NCBI GenBank assembly: GCA_003508835.1
Contig: PUFA01000027.1
Coordinates: 1,674,001 to 1,738,000 of the forward strand
Source of the DNA: Eonycteris spelaea
Lineage: Eukaryota > Chordata > Mammalia > Chiroptera > Pteropodidae
Direction of reading: 5' to 3'
DNA: 64,000 bases
The position numbers were made by a program, and so were the translations under genes. Under the pieces are notes generated by a model, which saw nothing but the letters and a program-made list of their open reading frames with translations, was not told the origin of the DNA and searched no databases. This document shows, one piece after another, positions 23,385 to 35,850 of the stretch; positions within the stretch are counted from its first letter, which is position 1, and each line of letters opens with the position of its first letter.

Positions 23385-23560
23385 GTAATAATAATAATTC
23401 TTCACGGGTACTGAATGCTTAATGTGAAAATGGGACATGTATCTCACTTAATTCTTACAACAATTTATGAAGTGCAATTTAAAACTTTATTTGAATATGA
23501 AGAACAATGATTAGAGAGTTTTAAATAAATTCTCAAAGCCTCAAATCCAGATATACTTGA
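23385..23560 (-). mobile_element. MIR SINE, reverse, degraded
   Basis: Contains 'gtactgaatgcttaatgtg' and 'tcacttaattcttacaac', then a weak remainder ending near 'caaatccagatatacttgac'. Call based on word order only. Confidence 0.5.
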
Positions 23561-25085
23561 CTTTTTTGGAACCCATTTTCTATTATGACCTTTTGCTTCC
23601 TCTTCTCAACCATGAAAGAATGCCAGGAGAATATTCTGGTACTTGACATGAGACATGACCCTAAAAAAAAAAAAAATGCTAAGTGGATAGAGGAAAGAAT
23701 TGAGAAGCTCTCTAAATCTCATAATTAAAAGCAACTGAAGTGCAGCTATAGCAGCAGAGTTTTGTTGCCCTTCAAGTTTCTTTAGGAATCTGAACCACTC
23801 GGAAGTACACTCAGATTATGTTTCCCATTTCTAAATTTTCTTTCACTGGTGTTTCTGATAAGAGATAAAAGATGAATTAAAAAGGCAAAAAAAAATTCAG
23901 ATTTTGATCAGAAAAATATAAAGTTTGATGGAGCTATCAGAAATCTGTTGAGGCAGGTAAGAGGAGGAAAAAGAATCTGAGACCTGGAGACAGTCTGGGT
24001 TGCATTGGAGCAGCAGGTGGCTCTTTATTCTTGGTGAATGTGTCCTCCATGGTCTTCCCAATCTAGCTTTAAAAGATCTCGATTGAGAAAAGAACTAGTG
24101 ATGCTCCAAGAAACATCAAGAGACTGCTAAAGTTTTAGTCAATTTTGGGGGCAGAAAGAAAAAATAATACGTTTATTAAAATTGCTATGTATTACACTAT
24201 GAAAACGTCTACAAGGATGCTCAGATGTGCTTCAATTTGGGAAACTCTGCTAATGCATATTAAAATTCAATAATGAATAAACCTACCAATGGGTGTCCTC
24301 CTGAGTCATAATGTAATCAGGGAGGATTGGCTGAGTCTGGCTCTCATTTCTTTTCACTATTTAATATTTGCTCTCAGCGTGTACCTATGCTGAGAACACA
24401 ACAACAAATTATTGTATATGTGGCAGAGAAAACCAAGGGAATTTTGTCATAAAGGAAACAACACTAATTAGAGTCAAATAGAAATGTGACTTTGAAATTA
24501 TTGAGTTTTCTAGAAAAGATCAACTCTAGGTATCCATAGTCTTTCAAATAAGCTAAGACTTTTCTGCAATAAAACATAGTTCATTAAAAACTGCTACCTC
24601 CATTCTCTACCAATAGGTTTAGTTGCATGTTGGTCATAGGTAACTCTAAAGGTAAATCTTGGAATGTAGGTGGGATCTATCACTACCTACATTCTTGGTG
24701 TCTCAGTGCTGGCTGCTGATCACCTAAGCTATTGATTCTTGAGTCAAGGCTTCTCTTTGTGATCCTGAAAATGCTGTTGCCTAAATGGTGAGTAAGAATT
24801 CGGTGTGCTTTGTATCCTGTGCCTTTCTGATTTGGCAAATTGTATTGTCTTCACTGAGTTGGTTTGAAACCAAGTCTCACTTTCCTTATGTTCCTTACCT
24901 TCCCCAAATGAAACCATTGTGTGGCCCCAATTTCTCACCCTTTTTTGTGTGCACATTCTTTTCAATGCAGTTTTGCAGCTCCTCCCTCCAAATGGTGGAG
25001 TCTATTCCTCCCCCACTTCGACTCAATTTGACTGCTCTTTTGACCTGTTTTTGTCAATAGAATTGGAAAAAGTAAATGTGTAGAA
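23561..25085. other. Unassigned noncoding DNA
   Basis: No gene seen. Paired frames on both strands at 24744-25060 mirror each other. Confidence 0.5.
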
Positions 25086-25089
25086 TGCG

Positions 25090-25435
25090 AGCTCTAAGTT
25101 TAGTCCCAAGAAGCCAAAGACACTTTGGCTTTCTCTATTGCTCCCTTGCCTTCACCATGGGAACAAGAACAGGCTAGCCTACTGGAAGATGAGAGACCAC
25201 ATGCAGCAGAGCTCAGTGAGCTCAGTTGTCTCATCCAAGGTACTGGGGGGGGGGGGTCTACTCAAAATCAGCAGACCCACGCAGCCGACCTGAAACTGAC
25301 ATGATTAAGTGCCACTGACTAACAGAACCACCTAGCCATCTTGATAACTCTTGGGGTAGGGAGGGAAAGATAGTTGTTTTAAGCCACTAAGTTTTGAGAT
25401 GGTTTGTTATATGGCAATATCTAATGTACAAACAC
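25090..25435 (+). mobile_element. MLT1-type LTR, forward, 3' part
   Basis: Ends with 'gttgttttaagccactaagt' and 'tggtttgttatatggcaata', the same terminal motifs as the LTR at 470-820, preceded by a 'gatgagagaccacatgcagc' block. A run of twelve G (25245-25256) interrupts it. No internal retroviral sequence is attached. Confidence 0.7.
25245..25256 (+). repeat. G12 homopolymer
   Basis: Twelve uninterrupted G inside the MLT1 LTR. Its length is likely unstable. Confidence 0.9.
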
Positions 25436-25680
25436 CATTGCTTATCCCTAGTTCTGAACTCTGTATTCTCAATTTGTTATCCTTTCTGTTTCTGTTTCAT
25501 TTTCACTTAGAAATTAATAATAAATTTGAAGGATTAATAAATTTTCTAAATAGGTATATAAATTAAAGTAGAAGAAACCACATGATCAGAAGAGCAAATA
25601 ATCTCAAAGCAAATAAAAATGGAAGGTTTATATTGATCTTATAAGTTTGGTGAAGAAATTCTGAGTCATAAAATAATTGT

Positions 25681-25727
25681 TATGACATAATAACAAATTA
25701 TGTCATAATTATGACATAATAACAAAT
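25681..25727. repeat. Palindrome with overlapping direct repeats
   Basis: An 18-base unit (tatgacataataacaaat) occurs at 25681-25698 and again at 25710-25727, 29 bases apart. Between and overlapping them, 25697-25720 is a perfect 24-base palindrome made of two attatgtcataa/ttatgacataat halves. It lies in AT-rich DNA outside any repeat that I recognise. Confidence 0.9.
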
Positions 25728-26739
25728 CATTATATTTTTATTTGTTTCAAATAGTTGCTACCTAACCTACATTTTATGCATTATATCTTTTGATTTTCTT
25801 GAACCTCCTGCTCAGAAGCCTAGTCATTAAATTTAACAAAGTTTTTGTTTTGCATTATTGTTGATTTTTTGGTGACTGTGTCCTTCTATTTAGAAAAATT
25901 CAAGATAGAGCTTTACTATCTCTAATCTAATACTTTCATATCTTCAGCCAAGGAACCACTTTTTTACAATTGTCAACAGTATCCATTTACAAAATAAGCA
26001 TAGACATTGCTTTCTTGGGCGTGGAATCTTTAGAAGAAAACACTCTACAAATATCAGGAATTTAAAACTGGACATACACCACAATTTTTTTTTTTTGCAT
26101 TATTTCTCCTTTGGGACAAAATCCACCAGTTTCCAATATTAGCTTTATATAGTAAAGCAGTGAATACCTTTGCACTACTTGCCCTTTCTCTGCATCTACA
26201 GCACTAGACAGAGGGTGTCGTTCTCTTGGTGTGGCTGAGGACTGGCTGCTTGTTTCCCCTTCCTACAGAGATAAGTGAAATTACAATCAAAATGGGCAAT
26301 TCGGATAGAGAAGAATAAAAAGAAAGTAGCCTATGTTGTTTCCTTAATTATCACATTAAGCTGCAGCCATTTAATAAGTTTTGGTGCTTGATTGCATTCC
26401 TTCTCTCTGGAGGTGTAGGAGCATTTTCCGTCATGGCTTGCTGTTAATGAAAAGATGCTGTGAAAGCCTTGTTCTTGTCTCATTCTTTCTCTGCCTCATC
26501 AACTTGTTCAGTTTAATGATTACATCTTCATAAAGTTTAACATTTCAATATCAAACATTCTGTTCTTAAATTAAGCATTAAAAATAGGGAAGGGAGGGTT
26601 GATCATCATGCAATCTGTTCTCATCTATTTCAACACTTACAATGATTTCACTTCGTTAGCTTGGAGTGTTCAGTGGCACATGTGCCCCTGTGTCCTTAAC
26701 GTCTATTAATATGGTGTTGCTTTTCTTTGCCCCTGTATT

Positions 26740-26890
26740 CAACACACATTTATTGAGTGCTTTCAGAGTCCAAGGCCGTAGAGAGAGGCTTTGAATAAAA
26801 GAAAGAGAAGCTTTGCTCCTGCCTTAAAAGAACATGAATCTCCTTCCACTGAAGGGACCAACTTTGAGGAAATCCTGATGAAGAAAGGTA
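26740..26890 (-). mobile_element. L2-like 3' end, reverse, degraded
   Basis: Shows 'attcaacacacatttattga', 'gtgctttcagagtcc' and 'ctcctgccttaaaagaacat', which fit a reversed L2 tail. Weak. Confidence 0.45.
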
Positions 26891-27559
26891 ATACATCCTA
26901 ACATAAAGGAAAAATGACTTGAATAAAGGCCCAGAAGACAAGGAGTAGACGCTGGGAAGGAAAAGTGTATTGGTGAGAATCACCAGGGCTCATCTTTGAT
27001 AACTTGTTATACTCTCTCTATATATACTTCTCTGTAGATATATTTACAAATAAAATATCAATAAAACAGAAGTACACGGGTAACGCTTTAAAAGGGGAGA
27101 CCTGAAGATAGTTACCAAAAATGATGAGATGCTCTTAGAAAGCTAATGGCAGTTAATTTTTAGAAAGACAATTAAATTGGTACCTCATTTCAGTATAAAT
27201 TAATCCCATGGTGAGATTAGAAGATACTCAGGTATGATTTTATTATTCTTCCCACATAATAAAAATATGGTTTGTATGTAGGTACCATCATTTAACTTTT
27301 TCTTATATAATACTCTAAATGTAGTCTGTCAACATTAACTTTTTAATATCATCCAAGTTAAAAGATATTGAATATTCGATTAATTAAAATATACTAGCTT
27401 GCTTTACATAGGAACAGACATCTCCTTATAGCATACATTTGATCTTTTTCATCCACATCTTTCAATATTCATGCAAATTTAATCTGTATAATCTCAATCT
27501 AACAAGACTTTCTTAAATTTTGATTTTATGTCAGTTATCCACTCTTCCTATAAGTAACT

Positions 27560-28290
27560 TATTAAATTACTTAATAAGCATTTCTTGAGTGCTTACTATG
27601 TGCTAGAAACTTTTAAATCCTGAGGATATAGCAATAAAGAAGAGACAAAGTTTCCTGCCTTATGTAACTTACATTGTAGAAGAGGGGACATACAATAGAA
27701 AGGAAGACAGAGAAGTAGATAGTACATCAAATGGTGATATGAACTGTAAAGACATATAAAGTAGAATAGAGGGCATAGGAAATGTAGAGGCCTTTAGGTC
27801 CCGGTACAAGCATTGGGTTTGGAGAAGAATGACAATGAAGTCAGTGGCTGTAGCAGAGAGAGACAAAGAGGAAGGAAATGAATATAAAGCTCTAGAGAGA
27901 AACTGTGCCCTGTAGGGTCTTGTGGACCATGGAAAGTCTTAGACAGATATACTTTATATTTTACTATATTTTATTCTGCATAAAGCGAGAAGCCATTGGA
28001 GAGTTTAAGTCAAGTTGTGACATGCCTAACTTACATTTTAATAGTTTTCACATTTTTTAAAGAATTGAGAGTAGATTGAAGAGGTGCAAGAGGAGAAGTA
28101 ATCAGATCTGCTGATTTTTGCAGCAGTCCAGGCAAAAGTTAATAGTGGTTTGAACCAGGTGATAGCAAGGAAAATAGTGAGAAGTGGTCAGATTCTGAAT
28201 ATATTTTAAAGGTTGAATCATATAACGTGCTGACTGATTGGGTATGAGGTATGAGAAGAAGAGAACTCTAAGTTGATTCTGTGGTACCAA
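27560..28290 (-). mobile_element. L2 LINE 3' region, reverse
   Basis: From left to right it follows a reversed L2 3' end over about 730 bases: 'agtgcttactatgtgctag', 'cctgccttatgtaactta', 'gggtcttgtggaccatgg', 'agaagccattggagag', 'cagcagtccaggcaaaag' and 'gagaagtggtcagattctg'. This is the C-terminal ORF2 part plus 3' tail, with no intact frame. It is one of the longest L2 pieces in the window. Confidence 0.75.
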
Positions 28291-28299
28291 TATGCGTGG

Positions 28300-28630
28300 T
28301 TTACTCTAGCATATAAATTCGAAAGTGGAATTGCTGGTCATTCGATATGTGCATCTTTATCTTATTGAATGTTACCAAATCTTTTCAAAGTGATTGTGCC
28401 AATTTACACTACTACTGCAGTGAATGAGAGTCCTCTTTGTTGGACTCTTTGGCAAGCTTTAAATCTGATGGGATCAAATGATCATTGTTGTTTTAATGTT
28501 CTGTTCCTGATGACCCATAAAAATAAATTCACCTTCTCAAAAGTTTATTGTCCTTGTGGTTTTTTGTTTTTATTTTTTTCTGTAAATAGCCTGATCATAT
28601 CTTTGCTCATTTTGTGGTTTTGTTCGTTAA
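28300..28630 (-). mobile_element. Old L1M-type fragment, reverse
   Basis: Reversed L1 words: 'aaagtggaattgctggtca', 'gtgccaatttacactactac', 'aatgagagtcctctttgttg' and 'ttgctcattttgtggttttg'. The 100-codon frame at 28369-28671 runs across this fossil and is not a gene. Confidence 0.7.
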
Positions 28631-28639
28631 TATATTATC

Positions 28640-31030
28640 ACTGGCCAGTCCCAAGCAGTGTAAATGGGTAAATTCACATTAAATTCTGGTTTTTGCTTTT
28701 CTTATAAAATGAGATCTGGCAATAAGCTCTAACCTTTGCACAAGGCAACAGTTAATAGGAACTGAACTGACGCATACACTTTCAGTTTGCCACAGGCCCA
28801 AATACTCCTTATTGCATTACAACTAGCCTGCCTCACTCATTTATTTTATCTATGTGACCCGTAGAGGCATCTGAATTGGGGAGCTTGCCTTAGCACCACC
28901 TGAACCTGTTTAGAAATACAGGATTGTACTGGGTTTCTCTTGAAAATATTGTTTAACAAGGTTAGACATTTGTTTAAATGACGCACATAGGAATGCTATC
29001 CTTAAAATCAACAAAAACAACCCCTTAGTTTATTTTACAGACATATCTTTGTTTTAGTTAATTCCACAGCATGAAAACATTTCTGTAGGTGGATTTTAAA
29101 ATTTACCAAAACGCACTGTGGAATTTCTCTTACAAAGCATCCATTCCTAATGCACTTAAAAACATACATTACTATTCAGCCAACATATAGTTAACAACCT
29201 ACCATTACAACCCACTTTGTAAAAACATCTACCATATGAAGGAAGTTCCATGTACACTTTGATTGTGACAACATTTTCAACTGATTACAAAAATAATACA
29301 TTCATTAGTACCTGCCTTACTTAAAGGTTAACGTAATGGCAACCCTGGAAAAAAATAATAGAAAATCTAGAAATAGAAAGAGAAAAACTGTGAGGGGTTT
29401 TGAGTGGCAATCAACAAATGAGGTATTTTGGGGTATTTCTTCACTGATGAGAATCAGGGATGCAAGGCTGATTCAAAATAAGTGAATTATTTCCCTGGGG
29501 CACTATGTCTGCTCTTCTGGTAGCTGCTACCACATGAATATTAATTCCGTTTTGGATAGAATAGCCTCAGTGACTATGCTTATTTCAGGCATAGGTAATA
29601 TAATACAGAAAAACAAGAATACAATATATTATTAACTTCTTGATATTCTTTGTAAAAAATAAACTTTAAAAGAATTACCTAAACTTATTAATTTCTAATT
29701 AACTGTTATATTATTATATATTATTACAATTTTAGGGCAAAGTCTGGTAAAAAAAAAAATCAACCTCTTAAGTTTGAATTGAATACTCTTATCATTTTTT
29801 TAAAATTCCTTCAACAAATATTTATTAAGCACCTACTATGTGCCAGTAACTAAAAATAAAACCATCAAAAATCTCTGCTTCATCATACTTATATTGTGCT
29901 CCTCTAGCCCATGTTTTATGTAGCTCTACCCATGTGTGTATATTCAGATATATCTTTGGCTACTGCTTATCAGCACATGTCTACTCTTCTTGGAAGCTTA
30001 ACATGCTGTCTGTCTTCTGTCTTATTACTTTTTCGTTATCACCCGGCCAGTCCCAACCAGTGGCAGAATTAGAGGTCTGAGGGAAAGGTGTGGAGAACAT
30101 TCTATAAAGGAGGTACCATTACAAAAAGATACAGAAACAAAGGTAATACAGGCACATTTCCTATCATACTCCAAATATTTGTTCTTTGTCTTTTCCCAGC
30201 AGACTTCAGAAAGACACATGCTATAGTTATAGTTTTTGATACACTTCTCCTCTGCTCAGCCATGGCTCTTTTAGGGCAATAGCTTGATCTTCATTTTATT
30301 ATTCCAACAATTACACTAAAAGTCAGTAGTAGACATAGGAGGTGACTATCCAAGGGAAAGAAAGAAGAAGGATACAGAGCAAGTGAATAAATGGCAACAA
30401 TGTAAACTGTTGTAAAGGTTAGGATATTAACTAGCAGTTAGGATATTAAGCTGGTATTGAATTGAGAAGCAAGATTCCTGTGGTCACCAGTTCCTTAATG
30501 GAGAAGAGTTTAAAAGATAGTAAGAGTTTGAAAAAGTATTTAAGGATGTTAAAGAAAGAGTTTGAAAATAGCAGAGTTGTCTGCTTCCTACAACCCATTT
30601 GATTTGGTATCTGAAGAAACATTTCTTGTATAAAGTGCCTGAAATGTATGATAGAATATAAACAGCATTTTTTTTCAAAGCATAACTGAGCTTTTGGGAA
30701 AGTTGGGGAAATCACCAGAGACCAGAGCTGTAAGAAATCATAAATCTGGAAAGATAAATAAGCACGGAACAAGTGTTTACTATGGGGATATCTGAAAATC
30801 CCTTGTGTTTGAAAAGTGAGGTTTTGAAGGTCTACGCATGCAGGAGACAAGAGTCAAACTTGTAAACTAGGTTGGAGACCAAAAATAAAGAAAGGGCACT
30901 CTCAGTTAAAATCCCTGAGCAAAAACTGGTAAAGTGGAGGGAAAAATTAAACACTGACTGTTTAAATGGTGATAGTAATGGCATCTTAATGTGGAGTTAA
31001 AAATATGGGAGAAAACATGACTCTCAGGAA
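28640..31030. other. Unassigned AT-rich DNA
   Basis: Includes a short reversed L2 tail near 29805-29860 (caacaaatatttattaagca). The 134-codon minus-strand frame at 30446-30850 has no recognisable domain, and I do not regard it as a gene. Confidence 0.5.
29800..29885 (-). mobile_element. L2 3' end, reverse, short
   Basis: Contains 'caacaaatatttattaagca' and 'cctactatgtgccagtaac', the reversed L2 tail. Confidence 0.65.
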
Positions 31031-31039
31031 GCATGGGGC

Positions 31040-31638
31040 TTGTGCTATGAGGCAACAATATTTACAAAGACCTAAAAATTTAGACAGTGTCATATTTGCA
31101 CATAAATAGGTAAATGAAACTATAAAACAGCAAAAAGAGCTCAGAAACAGACTAATTTATATGTAGTGGCTTAATATATTTCTTTGGCAGATCAGTGGGA
31201 GAAAGATGGACTGACTGTTCAGTAAGTTGGTTTTACAGATGGAAAAAACGAAGTAGGGCCATGACTCACACCATATACAAAATTCAGTACCAGATAGACC
31301 TACATGTAGAAAGCAAAACTCCAGAATGTTTGTAAGATGATATAAAGAGTAAATTTAACCCTCAATGTACAAAAGGATTTCACTAAGATTTTAAAACAAA
31401 GCTCAGAACATAAACAAAAAGATTGAAAAATACATCATAATTTATATCTGGAATTTATTATCATCAAAGACACGATAAGGAGAATAAAAACACAAGCCAA
31501 CAACTAAAAGAAGTTATTTGCAAAACTGTCAAAGAATAGAATTCAGAAAATAGCAAAGACCTTTACAAATCATCCATAAAAAGTTAAACCAGAAGAAAAA
31601 ATAAAAGGTACTTCATGGAAGAGGAAACATGAAGCAAA
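31040..31638 (+). mobile_element. Ancient L1 (L1ME/HAL1-like), 5' part of a split copy
   Basis: L1 ORF2 words in forward order: 'caccatatacaaaattcag', 'gatagacctacatgtagaaa' and 'aaacacaagccaacaacta', ending 'gaaacatgaagcaaa' just before a TTAA. The copy continues at 32177 after a transposon insertion. No frame survives. Confidence 0.7.
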
Positions 31639-32176
31639 TTAACCCATTTCCCATTTAGAAAAAGAAAGTGCAGCTCACTGCCAGCATTAATTTATTTTTA
31701 CATAAACATGCTCTTTGAGGCTGAAGCAAATCTGAGTAGTTTTCAATGTAAAAATAATACATAAAAACTGTTCTTGTAGTTATTTCTAAACAGAACTTGT
31801 CTCAAATCTTAATGGAACAGAAATGTAGATGATGGTCAGTATTTAATATTGTTGTTGTGTGTGTTGTGGTAAATTTCCAAAGCGTAGAACAACGGAACAT
31901 CTAGGATTTGACATTTTCAGCGATCAAAGATTGCTATGTTTTGCAAATGGAAACACCACTACTGAAAACAGAATGTTATAATTAGAAGGATGTCATTTGT
32001 TTCCAAAGAGAATCAGTATACTAGAGCATTGCAAAAATTATAATAAAAACAAGATATTTTGTGGCAAACTTTGGGGGTAATGTTAGGACTGTAATCCATG
32101 AGTTAGCTCAGGGTAAATGGTGCAGCCGCCAGCACCAATGGCAAGTATTCTCAGGCCAAATGGGAAATGGGTTTAA
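31639..32176. mobile_element. Nonautonomous TTAA-flanked (piggyBac-like) transposon
   Basis: The element (31643-32172) is flanked by TTAA at 31639-31642 and 32173-32176. Its inverted ends are cccatttcccattt (31643-31656) and aaatgggaaatggg (32158-32171), exact reverse complements over 14 bases. The right end has one extra T before the TTAA, best explained by a one-base loss at the left. Removing the element and one TTAA rejoins the L1 as 'gaagcaaattaaaagatgct', which fits the expected L1 order. There is no open frame for a transposase, so it would have been mobilised in trans. TTAA duplication is the hallmark of the piggyBac superfamily. I do not recognise the family by name. Confidence 0.75.
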
Positions 32177-32640
32177 AAGATGCTTAACTATATCAGTCAG
32201 TGACCAAGGAGAAGCAAAATAAAATCATAGTAAAATGCCATTTAACCTCCAACAAACCAGAGAAACAAAAACATAGCTGCCTATAGTCAGTGATGGAGAA
32301 TATGTGAGGCCTTGAGAATGCCCTTGGAGTGCTGGAGAGCATGGAAATCAGCGCATCCTCTTTGGACACTGTCTTCTATTCCTTAGTCAAGATTAATAAT
32401 CGTTTGACGCAGCAATAACTCTCTTAGGCTTATACTCTACGAGTGAGAGAAGGACATAGCAAGCTTCATACCATACTTGTACTCTAAAATCTAAAATAAA
32501 AGTCAAGCAAGCAAATGCTACATTTGGTATACTTTATTTCTTAAGCTAGGTGGTGGTTACATGGGGTGTTTATTATTTTTCTATAAACTGTACCTGCATG
32601 GTATATGTCAACTTTGGGAAAAAATGAGGTAAATATTAGA
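32177..32640 (+). mobile_element. Ancient L1 (L1ME/HAL1-like), 3' part of a split copy
   Basis: Continues the L1 started at 31040: 'aagatgcttaactatatcag', 'aaaatgccatttaacctcc', 'gacgcagcaataactctc' and a 3' UTR-like 'ggtggttacatggggtgttt'. Strongly diverged. Confidence 0.65.
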
Positions 32641-32864
32641 AATTATTTGTGTGTTGTTCTATGTTATCATGCATGAGTAAATCAATTGCTAAACTGTCAT
32701 TCTCATTTCCTGGTGTCTTCATAGTATGGATATGATAATTATCTGCTACCTTCCTGCATCAAAGACTGCCTCCTCCCCTTGTAGAGATAGACCTTGAAAT
32801 TAGAAAGATGCCTCCTACCACACCACTTCTGCTCCATCTCACTATCCACCTGGACCTGGCTTTT

Positions 32865-33070
32865 TTCTATATTAGTTTCAGGTATACAGTACATTGGTTA
32901 GATATTTATGTATTTTATGAGGTGATCCCCTGATTACTCTATCACCTATATGGACCTACACATAGCCATTACAATACTATTGACTATATTTGCTATGCTA
33001 TACTTTATGTCCCCATGACTATTTCATATCTACCAATTTGTACTTCTTCATCCCTTCTTCTCTCAGCATG
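32865..33070 (-). mobile_element. L1 3' UTR fragment, reverse
   Basis: Reverse of the 3' UTR type also seen forward at 57350-57540. The words 'tattagtttcaggtatacag', 'aatactattgactatatttg', 'ctttatgtccccatgac' and 'ccaatttgtacttcttcatc' match in reverse. Only the last about 200 bases are present (5'-truncated), and a short T run marks the tail. Confidence 0.75.
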
Positions 33071-34825
33071 GATTCTTCCCCTTCCACCAGAACCCTTACT
33101 AGAAGATCCCTCATATTCCAAGTTTTTCAGTCTAAGTACATAGATCCTGGAGAGGGAGGTTCATACACCCAGTCTTTTCTTGGGCCCTGCAGAAATATGC
33201 CATAACAAAGATATAACCATTCTTGGTACAGTGAAATGAGTGAAGGTCTAGCTTTTGATAGTTTTTATCAGATTCGAAAATTTTCAACATTTTAACTTTA
33301 TTTCAGTCTTAGCATTGGATTATTTATTAATTCTTATAATTATTTTTTCTTTTTACTTTGTTAAATATCATTTTGCATATCAATTTTGATAGGGTTGTGA
33401 TAGCCACATCAAATAGAATTAGTCATTACTTAATGGCAGATGGTTGCAGAGAATATGAAAAGGACAGAAGCTATCAAAAAAAATCCACAAACCTCTTGCC
33501 ACCCCCTCAGAAAGCATGGGTTACACACAAGTCAGAAGCTTTCATTTGGATAGGGATGACGCATGGCATCGTACATCTTCAATCCCCTTCACTCTTAAGA
33601 TTTTCTGCGCGTGTGTGACAGCAGCATTCTTTGGCCTGCAACAGTGAGTTAGTCTTGTTGCTTTTCCAGTTTATATAAAGAGATATTACCTTCTGAATTG
33701 ATCTTCTTGGACAGTGGCTTCCAGACATTTTAGCTTACAATCCTATATTTGGTTTGATGTAAAGCCTCATAACTTTCCTAAAAGTATTGAATGCTACATA
33801 AATATTTGAAGAAAGTAAAAAGGAGTTTTGTGAATTTGAGGTTGAATTGTTGTGTAGTTTAAAAACATGATTGAAAAATCACTGACAAAGTCTATCGAAA
33901 AGCACAAGAGTAGGATGCAACATGTCTCAATTAGGGTTTCACTGTTTTGGTGTTGAGTCTTCTGAAACGAATATCACTGTGCTCGACAGTCTCTCCATCT
34001 TGGAATTACAAAGCCTGCGGCCCTACACTGACGTATTTGTTCCCTGCAGGCTTGTCATTCTTTTATTTATGTTATTCATCAATAACACAGTCTTAATCTA
34101 ACTCATATGTCAGTAATAAAAGAGAAACTTAGCTATGGTTTGCAAAAAAAAAAAAAAAAACAAAAAACCACCATGTTTCTGCCATCAGCTATGTTTCTGT
34201 TTTCTTCATAAAACTTGGGATTTTTCACAGTAAAAAGAAATATAAGTTGTAGCATCCTCATTAGGAAGATGCATCTGTTTATACCAGCTTTTTTCAACAA
34301 ATATAGGAAGTATATTAAAAATGCAAAATATGATCTCTGCATTTGCCTCTCATAGAAACGGCTAAATGTTATCATCCATAATGCACAAGAGTTAGTAATT
34401 TTTTTGCATAGTTCCATTTTCTCATTGCTTCCTTTTCTCAAACTTAGAAAATTTAGTTGGCAAACTGAAATTTATCTTTGAGCCATTGGCTTAATCAGCA
34501 TCAGATAAACTATAGAAGAGGAGAAGGGCCTTGATGAATATTATTAATATAAAGAAACATATACAAATCCAAATCTTCCCCTTTTCCTCAAATAACCTTT
34601 ATCAAGGCTCAGACAATTACCACATTTCTTATTCCATTTAGCTTCATGAATGGGATTGTATTAATTGGTTTGAATTAATTTGTTTTCTTTTTAATTTATT
34701 GTTAATTAATTAAATAATTTATAGTTTTGTTTTCAATTATAAAATAATTTTTGCCTTATTTTAAACATTTGAAAACTAAAAACTAAAAAAAAAATATTAA
34801 CATTTCCTGAATATTCCACCTTCTA
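33071..34825. other. Unassigned AT-rich DNA
   Basis: Contains an A18 run near 34145 and no recognised gene. The 86-codon frame at 33358-33618 and the 102-codon frame at 34133-34441 are likely chance. Confidence 0.5.
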
Positions 34826-34829
34826 AAGA

Positions 34830-35850
34830 CAATAAAAAGCTTACGCACGGCACAAGGAACACTTAATGGAATGAAAAGAAAATCTACAGAATGGGAGAAA
34901 ATTCTGCAAACCACATATCTGATAAGAGGTTAATATCCAAAACATATAAACAACTCCTTTAACTCAATATCAAAACAAAAAACTGAATAATCTGATTTTA
35001 AAGTGGAAGAATTGAATAGATATAGAGTCAAAAAAGACATGCAAATGGCCGACTGATATATAAAAAATGCCCAACATCGCCAATCTTAAGGAAGTACAAA
35101 TCAAAACCACAAGGAGATATCACCTCATATCTGTTAGAATGGTTATTATAAAACATTTTTTTTTTAAAGATAACAAGTGTTGACGAAGATGTGAGAGATA
35201 GTGTTCACTGTAGGTGGGAATGTAAATTGGTGCAGCCAGTACTGAAAACAGTATGGAGGTTCCTCAAAATACTAAAAATAGGACTATCGTATAACCCAGA
35301 AATCCCATTGCTGGGTATCCAGAATAACTGAAATCAGAATCGTAAAGAGATAATTGGTCTCTCATGTTCATTGCAGCATTATTTACAATAGCTAAGATAT
35401 GAAAACAACCTAAGTTTATATCAACAGATGAATGGATAAAGAAAATGTGGTGTATACACACTATGGAGTAGTATTTAGCCTTAAAAAAAAAAAAAGGAAA
35501 GAAATTCTGCCATTTGCAAGAGCATGTTATGAACCTGGAAGAGACTATGCTAAGTGAAACAAGCCAGTCACAGAATGACAAATACTGCATGATCCTGCTT
35601 ACATGAGGCATCTAAAATAGGCAAGCACGTAGAGGCAGAGTAGAATGGCATCTTCCAAAGGCTGGGGGCTGAGTAGTGGAAATGGAGAGCTGCTGTTCAA
35701 TAGGCATTAAGTTCCAGTTATGCAAGATAATTAAGTCCTAGACAGCTGCTTATATTGCTTAGCAATATTGTATAGTACACTTAAAATTTTATTGAAAGTG
35801 TAGATCTCCTGTCAAATGTTTTTACCACATAAAAAAAAGAAAGAGACAAA
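34830..35850 (+). mobile_element. L1 3' region (L1MA-like), forward, 5'-truncated
   Basis: A continuous L1 ORF2 end and 3' UTR: 'gggagaaaattctgcaaacc', 'acaaatcaaaaccacaagg', 'gtgggaatgtaaattggtgc', 'atcccattgctgggtatcc', 'agaaaatgtggtgtatacac', then 'aaaggctgggggctgagtag', ending in an A-rich tail near 35830-35850. Many substitutions and frame breaks. The 115-codon frame on the opposite strand (35264-35611) is a shadow. Confidence 0.85.

Noticed and set aside
28369..28671. 100-codon frame at the L1M fragment
   Set aside because: It lies antisense to a recognisable reversed L1 fossil and is a chance opening.
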